A stretch of 64,000 bases of DNA from Paraburkholderia fungorum (GCF_902833645.1 NZ_CADFGE010000009.1:124001-188000); one strand, 5' to 3'; numbered from the stretch's first letter, positions 1-9,286 are shown. A program made the numbers and translations. The notes: generated from the sequence alone by a model not told the origin.

Positions 1-1098
1 GCTCATGAACGCAGCGATCCCTTCGTCCGGCAGAAGGAACTTTGCCGGATCGCCGGACGCGTACACAAGCCGGACCTTCTCGAGCAGCACGAAGAAGTCT
101 TCGCGCGTCAGGGCGGCCAGGCGCAGCACGGGGTGGCTGTAGTCCACAAGGCCGCCGGACGAGAAGGTGTTCTCGGCGAGACGCGACTGCAGAGCCGCGT
201 AGCTATAGATGCCGCGGCGCGTGTCGAGCAGCGAGTCCGGCGTGCAGCCAAGTACGAAGCCCAATCCCTCGACCGTTCCCTGCAACACGTCGTTCAGGAT
301 GCGCAGCAGCTGCTCGTAATTCGCGTTGCGCGACTGCGTGTTCGCCAGCTTGTAGAGGTTCACGAGCTCGTCCAGACCGACGAGCAGTCCACCGTACCCA
401 GCGAGCCGCACGAACGCCGCCATCAACTTGATGTGGTCGTAGACGGTCGAGTCATCCACGATCGTGCGCACGCCAAGCGCCTGTCGGGCGTCGGTCTTGG
501 TCGTGTACTCGCCGCGCATCCAGCGGATCGCGTCAAGTTTGAGTGTCTCGTTGCCGTCGTTGTGACCCCGCCAGTAGGCGGCGACCACCGCGGCGAAATC
601 GTACCCGCTGACCATCTCGGTCAGTTGGGCGCACTTGCGGAAGATCAGTTGCTCGGGATTCTCGCCGCTCGTGCGAGAGTCGTCGAGCACCGTGCCGATG
701 AACTTCTCCAGCACGCTCGCGAGCGCTCCACCTTCGGGCTTGCTGCGCGTCGACATATTCTTCATCAGTTCGGCGTACAGCGAGCGTGCCTGCCCGCCCG
801 TGGCGTGAAGGCGCCGGTCCGGGTTCAGGTCCGCACTGATCGCAACGAGCTTCTTTTCCAGTGCGACGGCGCGCACCTGGTTGAGGAAGAAGGTCTTGCC
901 CGCGCCATATGCGCCGACCACGACGCGAAATGCCGTGCCGCCGCCGGCGATGCGATCGATGTCGGCAATCAGTGCCTGTATTTCCCGGGCGCGGCCAACC
1001 TGAATGAGGTATTGACCCGTGCGCGGTACCACTCCGGCCCGGAGAGCCTGGAGGAGGGCGTCGCGATCGCGCGGGCGGATGGTAGTCGTAGTCGTCAC
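1..1098 (-). CDS. BrxD-like (DUF2791) P-loop ATPase, 3' end beyond window
   Basis: Reading the minus strand from a GTG at 1098 (GAGG 9 nt upstream) gives 366 codons without a stop up to base 1, so the C-terminus is missing. A Walker A motif GAYGAGKT lies at about residues 61-68 and a Walker B-like segment LLVGLDEL further on. The layout (short N-terminus, then a RVVVGAYGAGKTFF strand-loop) matches the DUF2791 ATP-binding proteins called BrxD in BREX and related systems. These are thought to drive DNA processing together with a helicase and TerB-domain partners; a TerB-N type protein lies on the same strand at 5766-8345. Family assignment is by remembered motif pattern; the function is inferred. 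Confidence 0.75.
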   Translation of the reverse strand, partial: MTTTTTIRPRDRDALLQALRAGVVPRTGQYLIQVGRAREIQALIADIDRIAGGGTAFRVVVGAYGAGKTFFLNQVRAVALEKKLVAISADLNPDRRLHATGGQARSLYAELMKNMSTRSKPEGGALASVLEKFIGTVLDDSRTSGENPEQLIFRKCAQLTEMVSGYDFAAVVAAYWRGHNDGNETLKLDAIRWMRGEYTTKTDARQALGVRTIVDDSTVYDHIKLMAAFVRLAGYGGLLVGLDELVNLYKLANTQSRNANYEQLLRILNDVLQGTVEGLGFVLGCTPDSLLDTRRGIYSYAALQSRLAENTFSSGGLVDYSHPVLRLAALTREDFFVLLEKVRLVYASGDPAKFLLPDEGIAAFMS

Positions 1099-1170
1099 GG
1101 GAAATCCCTCAATATGTACTCGTGCAGATGTTCAGACATGCATGCCATAGTTCATTTCGTAGATCATCGC

Positions 1171-1473
1171 CTATTGCTCGGGGCCGCCAGAACTTCGGCG
1201 CTCAGCGAGCCAAGTCCATGTAATCACCCCCACGACGAGCCAGATCAGGAGGCTGATCAACGTGGCTATAAGAGCGTCAACAAAGAACTCTTCAAGCACG
1301 TTCCACGAAGTGCTATTCCATTTGGCGAGCAGTAGTCTCCAGATACGCACCGTCGCTATGGTCACGGGGATGTTCACGGCCGTCAGCACAAGAAACGTCA
1401 ACCCCGCGACGACTGGCTGACGTCTGAGGTACTGAATGAGATCCTGTCGCGCTCGAGTCCGATGCGTGCTCAT
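1171..1473 (-). CDS. small two-TM membrane protein
   Basis: 100 aa with two hydrophobic segments (about residues 20-45 and 65-90), so probably an inner-membrane protein. It lies 19 nt downstream of another membrane protein on the same strand and probably shares its transcript. No clear Shine-Dalgarno precedes the ATG. I do not recognise a family. Confidence 0.6.
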   Translation of the reverse strand: MSTHRTRARQDLIQYLRRQPVVAGLTFLVLTAVNIPVTIATVRIWRLLLAKWNSTSWNVLEEFFVDALIATLISLLIWLVVGVITWTWLAERRSSGGPEQ

Positions 1474-1492
1474 CGTATTGCCGGATTAAATA

Positions 1493-1966
1493 TCATTGGC
1501 CGCGGCGGTGGTCGCGTTTCCCGTCCGCAAGCCATGACCAGCTCATGAACGCCAGAAGGGCAGGACCGAACACCAACCACAGCCGAACGAGACCCGGTCC
1601 GACATTCAGCCCGCCGACCAGCGGGAGCCACGTCGGCCACGTCGAAGGTGAGCCGAACACGGGCGCCATGTTCACGAGTCCGGCCATATCGGCGATGATG
1701 GCACCAACCACGCAGGCGGCTCCCGACAATCCCCAGGCAATGACCCAGAAGAACAACACGGAACCGAATCCCATGGGCTCGTCGTAGGGCTCAATTTTGG
1801 CGCCCGGATGGAGCGATTTCTTCACATCTTCCAGTACAGCTTTATGTGACGTGTCACGCATGGCTGTCACCGTGAGAATCAGTTCGCGGCCGCCAACGGT
1901 CGTCGTCCTGAACTGGTGCTCGACTGTCGACGATTGGGACACGGGCATTATCACGATTGTGCTCAT
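1493..1966 (-). CDS. unknown membrane protein
   Basis: 157 aa. The N-terminal 65 residues are soluble (containing a TTTVGGRELILTVTAM segment), followed by two hydrophobic segments (about 68-95 and 125-147). A good AAGGAG lies upstream of the ATG. It sits in a same-strand run of small membrane-protein genes (2508 down to 1171). Function unknown. Confidence 0.7.
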   Translation of the reverse strand: MSTIVIMPVSQSSTVEHQFRTTTVGGRELILTVTAMRDTSHKAVLEDVKKSLHPGAKIEPYDEPMGFGSVLFFWVIAWGLSGAACVVGAIIADMAGLVNMAPVFGSPSTWPTWLPLVGGLNVGPGLVRLWLVFGPALLAFMSWSWLADGKRDHRRGQ

Positions 1967-2022
1967 GGGCGATCACTCCTTCCCGGCCGAAGCGCTTGAA
2001 CGCCGCGCGGATCTGGTCACCA

Positions 2023-2508
2023 TCAGCGTTCTCCTTGATCTGCAGGAAGAACGTACTCCCCGTTCGGACGTTTCGCGACCGTCACGGGCATGTCTTTGTA
2101 CTCGCGGTGCTCCACGGTCCAGATTTCTTCTGCTGGCGTTCCGCTAGTGAGATATCTGACGTGCACGGACGTCGTATCTGGCGCGACCACGACACACCCG
2201 AACGCACCTGACCGCTCGCTATCAGTCGGCGGACCTCCAAGCCAGTAATCCTTCCAGGGACGCGGATCTTCCGGGCACGGGACGAAGCCGATAACGGCCC
2301 TTGCATGCCCATCGACCGCTACCTTGAAACCCGGTCGAAGTACGATGTCGGGATTCCCCATGCCGGCCTGATCCATGTAGGATCGCGCAAGGCCGTGTGC
2401 GCACGGAAACATGATCGCCGATACCACGACGAGACACATGATGCCGATGGCCGCATAACGCGCTCGACTCTCCATTCGCCCTAACGCTGCCGTAAATGCG
2501 TTTGCCAT
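2023..2508 (-). CDS. unknown exported or membrane-anchored protein
   Basis: 161 aa with one N-terminal hydrophobic segment (about 18-38), then a soluble domain with two cysteines (the CPED and GCVVV segments), suggesting a periplasmic domain on an uncleaved anchor. AGAGGAG precedes the ATG. First gene of the short membrane-protein run 2508-1171. Family not recognised. Confidence 0.65.
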   Translation of the reverse strand: MANAFTAALGRMESRARYAAIGIMCLVVVSAIMFPCAHGLARSYMDQAGMGNPDIVLRPGFKVAVDGHARAVIGFVPCPEDPRPWKDYWLGGPPTDSERSGAFGCVVVAPDTTSVHVRYLTSGTPAEEIWTVEHREYKDMPVTVAKRPNGEYVLPADQGER

Positions 2509-2570
2509 GCCTACTTTCTCCTCTTATGCGGGCTGAATCCAAGACCCGATATCAGTCGACTTCGTTTCCG

Positions 2571-2948
2571 TTACTCTTTTACGAGAGAGCAGGAACCGCG
2601 ACGCGCGTAGCGCAACCCCCGTTCGTAGCCAGCTTCTTCAGCGACTCGCAACTGGTCGGCGTGACGGCTTTGCATTTGGTACATCGAACGATGGAGGTCT
2701 GTGTCTTCGTCCATGTATCGTGCCAGCCGGTTCTCAGCCTCTCGCAGAGCCATCAGCAGGCCGCGCTCCGCACCAAGGCTCACTCGTACCATGCAGCCAG
2801 GCTCAGCAGTTGGCGTGGACCCGAAATGGTCCCGCGCACTGCCGACAGTTGTAAATGTTTCGCCGCAATGGAAGCACGTCCACCCGTGAGCTGGCATCTG
2901 GTAGGTATCACCGGTTTCCACACGAACCTCCGTTTGTTCACTTTTCAC
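2571..2948 (-). CDS. C2H2-like zinc-finger small protein
   Basis: 125 aa from a GTG preceded by AAAGGAG. Residues 20-55 contain a WTCFHCGETF segment followed by an ARDHFG segment and a further Cys, i.e. a C-x2-C...H...C zinc-finger pattern. The rest is helical and charged, probably coiled coil (about 60-110). Such proteins are frequent in phages and plasmids; a nucleic-acid or protein-binding role is inferred only from the motif. Confidence 0.65.
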   Translation of the reverse strand: MKSEQTEVRVETGDTYQMPAHGWTCFHCGETFTTVGSARDHFGSTPTAEPGCMVRVSLGAERGLLMALREAENRLARYMDEDTDLHRSMYQMQSRHADQLRVAEEAGYERGLRYARRGSCSLVKE

Positions 2949-2990
2949 GGGTAGCTCCTTTCCACATATGTCTCGGGATAACCCTCTATC

Positions 2991-3689
2991 TCAGTTCGAC
3001 CCGGCATTGGGCATTACCTTGATCTCGCTCGCCGGCACAGCCACGATACCGGGCTTCTGCGAGCCCCCATTGAGCACCGCATCGATTTGCGCCCTGAGCT
3101 TCATGCTTGAGTTTTCGACGTAACTCGGCCATGGAGCGAACGGTGCTGCGTAGTCACGTCCGAGTCGCAGCGACTGAGGACATCGATAAATCGCGGTATT
3201 ACCCTTGATACGCACGAGGATCATCCCGCCGGAACAGGTCATTTGCTCGCCGGAATACGATACGTCCATCTGGCCAGAACGCTCTCGGTCGTGGAAAAAG
3301 ATGAGATGGTCGACAGTGGTAAGAAAAATATAGATGCTCGCCAATACAGCCCACAGCGTCATGCCGAGGATCAGCCCAACGCCTTGGTTCTGGGCCGGCT
3401 CGCGGAGCTTCCCGTAGAGTTTCACCCCGAAGAGGATGAGACTGAGCACGCCGAAAGCGAGATAGAAAACCGGCGTCCAGTTGTAGGCATCGCCCGCGAT
3501 CCCGCCGTCGCGATCGAAGACGAGCAACTCCATACCGAACAGGAAGCCGAGGGAAGAGACGAGGCAGGCGACCATGTGGCCTGCGCCGAGCATACCCGAT
3601 GCGAAGGTGCCGGTGCCGCGTTGCACATAGCGCACTGCGGCGAGAAGGTTCGCGTACATCAGGAAACAGCTAATCGCGAGAAATGGCAT
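2991..3689 (-). CDS. multi-pass membrane protein of unknown function
   Basis: About 232 aa from the ATG at 3689 (MPFLAIS...). An upstream TTG at 3779 would add 30 residues lacking membrane character, and neither start has a strong ribosome binding site. Four hydrophobic segments fall in the first 145 residues, followed by a soluble C-terminal domain with three Cys. No family recognised. Confidence 0.55.
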   Translation of the reverse strand: MPFLAISCFLMYANLLAAVRYVQRGTGTFASGMLGAGHMVACLVSSLGFLFGMELLVFDRDGGIAGDAYNWTPVFYLAFGVLSLILFGVKLYGKLREPAQNQGVGLILGMTLWAVLASIYIFLTTVDHLIFFHDRERSGQMDVSYSGEQMTCSGGMILVRIKGNTAIYRCPQSLRLGRDYAAPFAPWPSYVENSSMKLRAQIDAVLNGGSQKPGIVAVPASEIKVMPNAGSN

Positions 3690-3857
3690 TTTTCGTGTCG
3701 TGATGCGAAAAGAGATAGGTCCAACATTGGAATATCGGCAGCATTTCAGTAAATCTGAAGGGGCTGCGAGAATTCGCAACTACGCGACCACAGTGCGGGC
3801 GCTCTATGCGCGCCGGACCTACATCCCTAACTCGCCGCGCAGGGATACACTCGACGA

Positions 3858-4154
3858 TTACGAAACCCACTCGATCGACGCTGCCTCCAGTTCCTCGCAG
3901 TCGATGACGACGCGATCGCCGGTCGGGCCGTCCCGGTCTGCGTTCCCATGGAGAAACTTTTTGTCCGGCCAGAGCTGCAACTCGATCACACCGAAGGCTT
4001 TCAGGTCCTCTTTCGAGGTCAGCATCGCCCCACGCCACGTCTTGCCGGACTTGAGGTAGAGGTTGAGCACGAATTTCCGATCAGCGTTTTCCGGCTGCTC
4101 GATGTGGCTCTTGAAGATCGGATACAGGACGCGCGGCAGCGGCTTCAGTTCCAT
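3858..4154 (-). CDS. conserved small protein, unknown
   Basis: 98 aa soluble protein preceded by AAAGGA. It has a predicted beta-rich core (FVLNLYLKSGKTWRGAML), like small plasmid proteins of unknown role. It lies between a membrane protein and hns. GC-rich inverted repeats at 4165-4235 separate it from hns. Confidence 0.6.
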   Translation of the reverse strand: MELKPLPRVLYPIFKSHIEQPENADRKFVLNLYLKSGKTWRGAMLTSKEDLKAFGVIELQLWPDKKFLHGNADRDGPTGDRVVIDCEELEAASIEWVS

Positions 4155-4238
4155 TGAAAGGTCCTTTGCGAGGATGAGCGGACTAGGTCCGCGATAGGGA
4201 GCGGCGGACCGAAATCATCGGATCCGCCGTGCGTATTG

Positions 4239-4523
4239 TCAGTCGGCGATCAGGAATTTCTCGCGATCCTGCCCGGCGATCCATGCCGGCGGCTTGCCCC
4301 GGCCCGACCACGTCTTGCCCGAAGCGAGATCGACGTACTTCGCCGCGACGACGCTGGTCTTGCGTGCCTTTTTACCGCCGAGCTCATCGACCGAGATTCC
4401 GTAGTCGAGCATCTGTTCGCGAATCTTCTCGATGATGACGCTGCGCTCTTCGCCTCGCTTCTTCGCGATCTGCTCGTCGAGTACAGCGAGTTGGGCGAGA
4501 AGCTCTTTGTAACTGATGGCCAT
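4239..4523 (-). CDS. H-NS family nucleoid-associated protein
   Basis: 94 aa. The start is the ATG at 4523 with AAGGAG 9 nt upstream; a longer reading frame to 4637 has no good start. Residues 5-55 form the charged coiled-coil oligomerisation region. The C-terminus carries the H-NS DNA-binding signature YVDLASGKTWSGRGKPPAW near residues 65-83. H-NS proteins bind AT-rich DNA and silence horizontally acquired genes; mobile replicons often carry a copy to mask themselves. This length and motif are typical of beta-proteobacterial short H-NS proteins. Confidence 0.93.
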   Translation of the reverse strand: MAISYKELLAQLAVLDEQIAKKRGEERSVIIEKIREQMLDYGISVDELGGKKARKTSVVAAKYVDLASGKTWSGRGKPPAWIAGQDREKFLIAD

Positions 4524-4555
4524 GTCTGTTCGACTCCTTGTGAAAGTGCCAGATT

Positions 4556-5383
4556 TTAATGCTGCGCGACGTTTGCAACCTTCGTCGCGGTGCCGATGTT
4601 CTGCGCTTGCACCATCGAGGCCTGTGCCCTCTTCCATTCGATGATCTGTTCCGGCGTCAGGCGCGCAGCATCGGCCGCTTGGCGGAGTGCCATCGCGTCG
4701 ACGATCGCGTTCTTCTCGGCGAGCTGCGTGCGCTGCTCCGCAAGTTCGATCTCCTGCTGGTTACGCATACGCTCGGCGTCCATGCCGGCCATGTCGTTCA
4801 CCTGCTTCTGCACCGAGTCGGGCAACTGAAACTTATTGACCTGCACGACGACGCTTTCGAATGCACCCGGATACTGCGCGTCGAGTTCGTGCTTGAACTC
4901 CTCGGAGGCCTGCCGCTCGTACGCCGTGAGGTCGCGCGACAGATTGATGATCTCGTCACGCGAGGTCACTTCCTGCATGACGTGTGGCGCCTTGCTTCGA
5001 ATCAGGTAGAGACCGAGCGTCTGGAAAGTATTGCCGCTTTCATCGCGGTAATCGTCGATTTCCTTCGTCGACGCGTAGAACTTGGAGACGCCAGCCGGGT
5101 TCAGCTTGTAGGTGACGACGATATCGACGTCGTTGAGCGGCACGCCCTTGGCGTCCTTAGGCACCAGCCCCTCGACAGGGACACGGGTGAGAGTCGCATC
5201 CACCTCGGTGATGGTCTTGAACAGCGTCAAGTGGAAGCCCGGGTCGACCGGAATCGGGTCGATCGAGCCGCCCCAATGCTTCACGATGCCCACGTTGCCG
5301 GTCTCGATACGGGTGCAGCCAGACAGACACGACGCGGCCAGCGCGGCGGCGGCGAGAAAGAGCGGAATGGTTCTGATGCGCAT
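4556..5383 (-). CDS. SPFH/prohibitin-like lipoprotein
   Basis: 275 aa. The N-terminus is a lipoprotein signal with lipobox LSGC at about 19-22. Residues 25-200 match the SPFH/Band 7 pattern (GNVGIVKHWGG, then VPLNDVDIVVTYKLNP). The 200-260 region is a long charged helix (EQRTQLAEKNAIVDAMALRQAA) typical of prohibitin-type oligomer rods. SPFH proteins form membrane scaffolds or rings. Such proteins occur on plasmids and phages, where their role is unclear. Next to hns and a small exported protein. Confidence 0.8.
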   Translation of the reverse strand: MRIRTIPLFLAAAALAASCLSGCTRIETGNVGIVKHWGGSIDPIPVDPGFHLTLFKTITEVDATLTRVPVEGLVPKDAKGVPLNDVDIVVTYKLNPAGVSKFYASTKEIDDYRDESGNTFQTLGLYLIRSKAPHVMQEVTSRDEIINLSRDLTAYERQASEEFKHELDAQYPGAFESVVVQVNKFQLPDSVQKQVNDMAGMDAERMRNQQEIELAEQRTQLAEKNAIVDAMALRQAADAARLTPEQIIEWKRAQASMVQAQNIGTATKVANVAQH

Positions 5384-5455
5384 GGAAAAGCGATCCTTGT
5401 TGTGTCGTTGTGCGGACTGGTAGCGTGTGGTTTCGTAGTCGCGGACGTCGGCCGG

Positions 5456-5695
5456 TTAGAAGCCGTCGTGTTGATAGCTCGGCGCACGGTTGTAGCCGTA
5501 ACGCTGCTGGCGCTCCTTCTTGGCCATGTGGTGGCCGATGGCGCAGCCGGCCATCGCGCCAAGGACGGCGTGATGGCCGGCGACATGGCCGACCACCGCG
5601 CCGGCGACGGCGCCCTTGAGGCAGCCTTCGGCATGGGCGTTGGCGACGGGCAGCGCAACGGCGGCGGCAAGCAGGGCGATCTTGAGCATCTTCAT
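5456..5695 (-). CDS. small exported glycine-zipper-like protein
   Basis: 79 aa with a Sec signal peptide (cleavage near AHA-EG, residue 22). It continues with Gly/Ala/His-rich repeats (GAVAGAVVGHVAGHHAVLGA) resembling a glycine-zipper membrane-inserting motif. Probably in the periplasm or outer membrane. Lies just upstream of the SPFH lipoprotein, and the two may work together. Confidence 0.65.
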   Translation of the reverse strand: MKMLKIALLAAAVALPVANAHAEGCLKGAVAGAVVGHVAGHHAVLGAMAGCAIGHHMAKKERQQRYGYNRAPSYQHDGF

Positions 5696-5765
5696 GTGGA
5701 TTTCCTTGTAGGGGGATCGGTCTTATCGAATATATGGGTGTCGCAAACGAATGCAAACGCAGCCC

Positions 5766-8345
5766 TTATCTTCGTAACTCCGCCAGTGGGCCCCGGTTGA
5801 ATTCGATCTGATCGTCGCTTTCCAACAGCGCCTCGTCGAACGCGTCGAACGCCGCGTCGTTGATCCGCTCGATCGCACCCGACGGCATCAGTCCGTGCTC
5901 CGTGCACAAGGCAGCGAAAGACTCGCCCGTCCATGCGTCCTGGGCCAGGAGAGCACGCAGCAGACCGCTGTGACGTGTATCCAGCGTAGGCAACATGGAA
6001 AACGACGCTTCGGCTTTGACAACTGGCGTGGAGGCACGTTGATCAGGAGAAGCGGCGGGAAGGGTGGCAATCACTGGCGCTGGGTAGACCGGCTCGTCCA
6101 CGGGAGCCGTAAAAATCGAGCCGAGCACGTTGTCGACCTCGGCCGTCTCCTTGCGCAGGGCAGCGATGCGAACCGTGTCGAGGACAACGGGCGCAGCTGC
6201 TGTACGCGTGGTCGGCGGCGCGGATGCGCCAGAGCCCATGCTCGTGTGCGCCATGTCATAGAGGGACGTCGGGTCGGCGCCGAGCAGGACGAAATACTTT
6301 TCCAACTGCCGGACCACCTCAACCTGTTCGAGCGCACCGCCAGCCTGGGCGATGGCGACGAGCTCGTGCGTGAGCGATTCCCGATCGGGTGAGTCGATCA
6401 AGTCCAGTTGTTTTTTGAGAGCGCTCTTGCCCTTGAAGGTGGGGGATTCAGGTGTGGTCAGCGCGATCAGCAAAGCGTGCAGGCGTACGTGTGCGTCGGC
6501 CGGCAGTCCATCCCATCCCTGCATGACCGCCTTCGCCTGTTCGAGCGCGGCGACGGGGTTCGGCAGGCCAGTCCGGATCAGGTCGGCGAGGAACGCGACG
6601 CACGCCACCCGCGCATGATGTTTGAGATGGAGCGGCAGCAAGTCTGTGCTTTTCGTCCGCGCCGCTTCCGGCAGTGGGACGTCGCCCGACCTGAAGAAAA
6701 CGATCGGCGTTGCGGCGCCGGGCGTGACAGCGCCATGTCGTGGATCCGGCTCGACACCAACGCCCATGTAGGCATCCATCTGCCCGAGCAAACTCGCAAC
6801 GGGGATCTTGCCCAGCACGTCATCCGCGTCGAGTGGTGCAAGGAATGCCGCGAGGGTCGTGGGCTCGGACACGTCTCCGGTGGCATTCAGTTCCGCCAGG
6901 ATCAGCGCGAGGCGCTCCCACACTGGACCTGGCCACAACGGGCAGGGTAGCGTCAGCCGCGCGACGGGGTCATCGGCATGCTCATCATTTCGGGCGACGT
7001 ATCGGGAATAGCGACTCAGTTCCTCGGCGGCCGACAGCGCGATGGTCTCGACGAGCCGGCCGAGCCCGGATTCCTGAGAAGTCAGGTCGGGCATTGGAAT
7101 CGCTTCCTGAACCTCGCGCAGTGCCATAGACACCGGCCGATAGGAGATCAGCAGGCTCCTCGTTGACAGAGGCGGGGTCCAGTTTACAAGATTGCTTTGG
7201 AACTGCCGATTGCACAGTTCCCGAAAAACCTCGGCGAACATCAACTGATGGCGCTTTACCACTGCGGGTTTGTTGAAGAGGCCGGAGTTCAGGTACCAAG
7301 TCGTCAGCCATTTCGCGGGAAGCTCACGGCGCCGATGGTAGGTCTGCGATAGGGCGATTCGGAAAAGGTCATTTTCGACTTGCTGCTTACCTTCCAGTGG
7401 CACGGCCGGCGGGGTGAGACTTTCGGCTTGGTAAATGTGACGGCAGAAGGAGAGAAGCTGCCGGGCGCGCGAATTGAACGTCGAGTTCCGGTACGTCTCG
7501 ATCAGCCCCTCGAGCTCCATGCAGATGGCGGGAATCTCGTCCCGCGCCGCCGGATCGCTATGAGCGTCGATGATCGCACGGCGCTCGAGACCGTAGAAGA
7601 ACAGGTACACGTAGCCGAGATCCGCGAGCGGGTGGCGCCGGCCGTTGGTCAGCCAGTTGAGGTAGGCCGCGCGCGCAGTCGGACTCGCGCCGGCGTAGGT
7701 CGGGTAGTACGGCAGATGCCTGACGGTGAAGTCGCCCTCGCGACCAACCCGCAGACTTTCGTCGATCAGGCTTGGCTCGGTTCGCTCGAGGCGATTGCGC
7801 TCTGCGTTATCGCAGAGATAAACGAGGCCATCCGGCAGCGAATAGTCGTGCACCTGAACGCGCATACCTGGCGGTACCCAGTGCGTAGCGAGATCCTGTG
7901 GGCGGGCAGGCTTCGGAGAGGACCTGATGACGAAGACTTCAGGTTTGTCCGATTTCAGTTCGGCCTCAAAGAAGTGGTCGGTGTGCATGGTCCGTGTCGA
8001 AGATGAGGAGGAAGAGCGAGTTGTCGTGGTGAGCGGTGTGGCTTTGAGCGGCGGCGCGGGCCTGTTCGGAGTCTGCTTCGCCTGGTGTACCGCGACGGAA
8101 GCAACGGCCTGTTCGGGGGCTGCAGAGGCCTTTTCCTTTCGGGAACGGCTCAAGACGACGACCGCGGCGAAAACAAGCCAGTACGCAACAGTCGCGACGG
8201 CGAGCGGGTGTGACGTCTGCACGGCCAGTCCGATCACGAAAAGCGTGACCAGCAACCAGGCCGTGCCACTGCCAGCCTTTGAAGTCGGGTGGCTCGTTGC
8301 TTTGGTTGTGCGTGCAGTCGAGCGACGATAAGCTCGGCGGCTCAT
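5766..8345 (-). CDS. TerB-N/TerB-C type protein with N-terminal membrane anchor
   Basis: 859 aa; ATG preceded by GGAG. Two hydrophobic segments at about 28-67, then a Ser/Pro/Thr-rich linker to about 130. Residues 135-330 fit the TerB-N domain: a WVPPG strand, a DYSLPDGLVYL segment, then PSLIDESL and GYVYLFFYGLERR. The helical region around 600-700 fits TerB and the C-terminal 150 residues fit TerB-C. TerB-N/TerB-C proteins are associated with Ter-like stress and DNA-processing systems that also encode a helicase and a DUF2791 ATPase. That ATPase is found at 1-1098, with other genes in between. Confidence 0.8.
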   Translation of the reverse strand: MSRRAYRRSTARTTKATSHPTSKAGSGTAWLLVTLFVIGLAVQTSHPLAVATVAYWLVFAAVVVLSRSRKEKASAAPEQAVASVAVHQAKQTPNRPAPPLKATPLTTTTRSSSSSSTRTMHTDHFFEAELKSDKPEVFVIRSSPKPARPQDLATHWVPPGMRVQVHDYSLPDGLVYLCDNAERNRLERTEPSLIDESLRVGREGDFTVRHLPYYPTYAGASPTARAAYLNWLTNGRRHPLADLGYVYLFFYGLERRAIIDAHSDPAARDEIPAICMELEGLIETYRNSTFNSRARQLLSFCRHIYQAESLTPPAVPLEGKQQVENDLFRIALSQTYHRRRELPAKWLTTWYLNSGLFNKPAVVKRHQLMFAEVFRELCNRQFQSNLVNWTPPLSTRSLLISYRPVSMALREVQEAIPMPDLTSQESGLGRLVETIALSAAEELSRYSRYVARNDEHADDPVARLTLPCPLWPGPVWERLALILAELNATGDVSEPTTLAAFLAPLDADDVLGKIPVASLLGQMDAYMGVGVEPDPRHGAVTPGAATPIVFFRSGDVPLPEAARTKSTDLLPLHLKHHARVACVAFLADLIRTGLPNPVAALEQAKAVMQGWDGLPADAHVRLHALLIALTTPESPTFKGKSALKKQLDLIDSPDRESLTHELVAIAQAGGALEQVEVVRQLEKYFVLLGADPTSLYDMAHTSMGSGASAPPTTRTAAAPVVLDTVRIAALRKETAEVDNVLGSIFTAPVDEPVYPAPVIATLPAASPDQRASTPVVKAEASFSMLPTLDTRHSGLLRALLAQDAWTGESFAALCTEHGLMPSGAIERINDAAFDAFDEALLESDDQIEFNRGPLAELRR

Positions 8346-8396
8346 GCGTTCTCCTGTATATGCTCACGTAGCATCCCGAATTCCCTCACCATAAAA

Positions 8397-9212
8397 TCAG
8401 TTGCCCTTGACGACGCTGGACAGCCATCGGAAAAGGCGACCCGCGCCGTCCTCCGGCGCCGTGTCGTCGATGTCGAGCGCATTGTCTTCTTCGATGTCTG
8501 GCTCGCACGGGAAGCGTGCGTACTTGCAGTCAGGGCAGGGATGCGGTTCCGCGTCGATGTCCAGGCGCATTTTGATGCCGTCGGCGACGCGCAGGCTGAT
8601 GACCGTTTCCGGGTCGATCTTCGCGTCCGCGAGAACCTGGCGAAACCAGTCCCATGCAGCGGGGTGGCCGAGCATGTTCTCGAGCCCGTACGTGTCGATC
8701 CACTCGCGACAGACGGGCGGCCGGCGCGCGTAGTGCGTGTGCACCTTGCCGTCGAACTCGAAATAGATGAAGACACGAGGCCTTGGCCACGAGTAGGTCG
8801 CGTCGAGGTGCTCCGCCTCCCACGCGCGCAGGCCAACTGGATTGAGTTGCCGGCCGGCGATTCGCCGCTGCACCTCAAGGTCGATTGCGGCTCCCTTGTG
8901 CTCGAACTCGTCCAGATCGAGCAGCTCAGCAATGACAGGTTGGCCGTCCTCGAAAGCACTTTCGTCCAGCGTGACCGAACACACGATGATCTTGCCGCGG
9001 GGAGGCACATACAGCCCGAGATAGCCGCACTCCTGATCGGCGTAACTCAGCAGGACCGCGAGGCCCGTGCGAATAGCGGCCTCGAGTTCGGACGGCGACA
9101 GGCAGGCGACGGGCTGCGCCTGTTCGCGCGCGAGGCGACCCAGACGGATGTTGTCAATAACACGGCTATAGCGACTCAGCGCTCGGCGGCGCGTACCTTC
9201 TCGAATACTCAA
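8397..9212 (-). CDS. unknown protein, paralogue of the gene at 9287-10069
   Basis: 271 aa, TTG start with GAGG 9 nt upstream. Shares with its neighbour the order RAWE, a short beta strand, PVCR, a GHP..W motif and a VISLR/VLAIR-AD strand. Both proteins end this homologous part in Cys pairs; here CPDCKYARFPC near residues 225-235, a possible metal site. The pair lies directly upstream of the TerB-N gene and may belong with it. No known family recognised. Confidence 0.65.
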   Translation of the reverse strand: MSIREGTRRRALSRYSRVIDNIRLGRLAREQAQPVACLSPSELEAAIRTGLAVLLSYADQECGYLGLYVPPRGKIIVCSVTLDESAFEDGQPVIAELLDLDEFEHKGAAIDLEVQRRIAGRQLNPVGLRAWEAEHLDATYSWPRPRVFIYFEFDGKVHTHYARRPPVCREWIDTYGLENMLGHPAAWDWFRQVLADAKIDPETVISLRVADGIKMRLDIDAEPHPCPDCKYARFPCEPDIEEDNALDIDDTAPEDGAGRLFRWLSSVVKGN

Positions 9213-9286
9213 GCGAAAACCTCAAATGGACCAGTGGCAAAACGAGTCTATGCGATCTCCGGCTTATCGGCGGATTTCGCTAGAAC

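Noticed and set aside
133..1335. 400-codon open frame on the plus strand
   Set aside because: It lies opposite the P-loop ATPase gene, whose minus-strand frame carries the Walker motifs and a ribosome binding site; the plus frame has no recognisable domain.
4559..5800. 413-codon plus-strand frame
   Set aside because: Shadow of the SPFH lipoprotein and its neighbour on the minus strand; the lipobox and SPFH motifs are on the minus strand.
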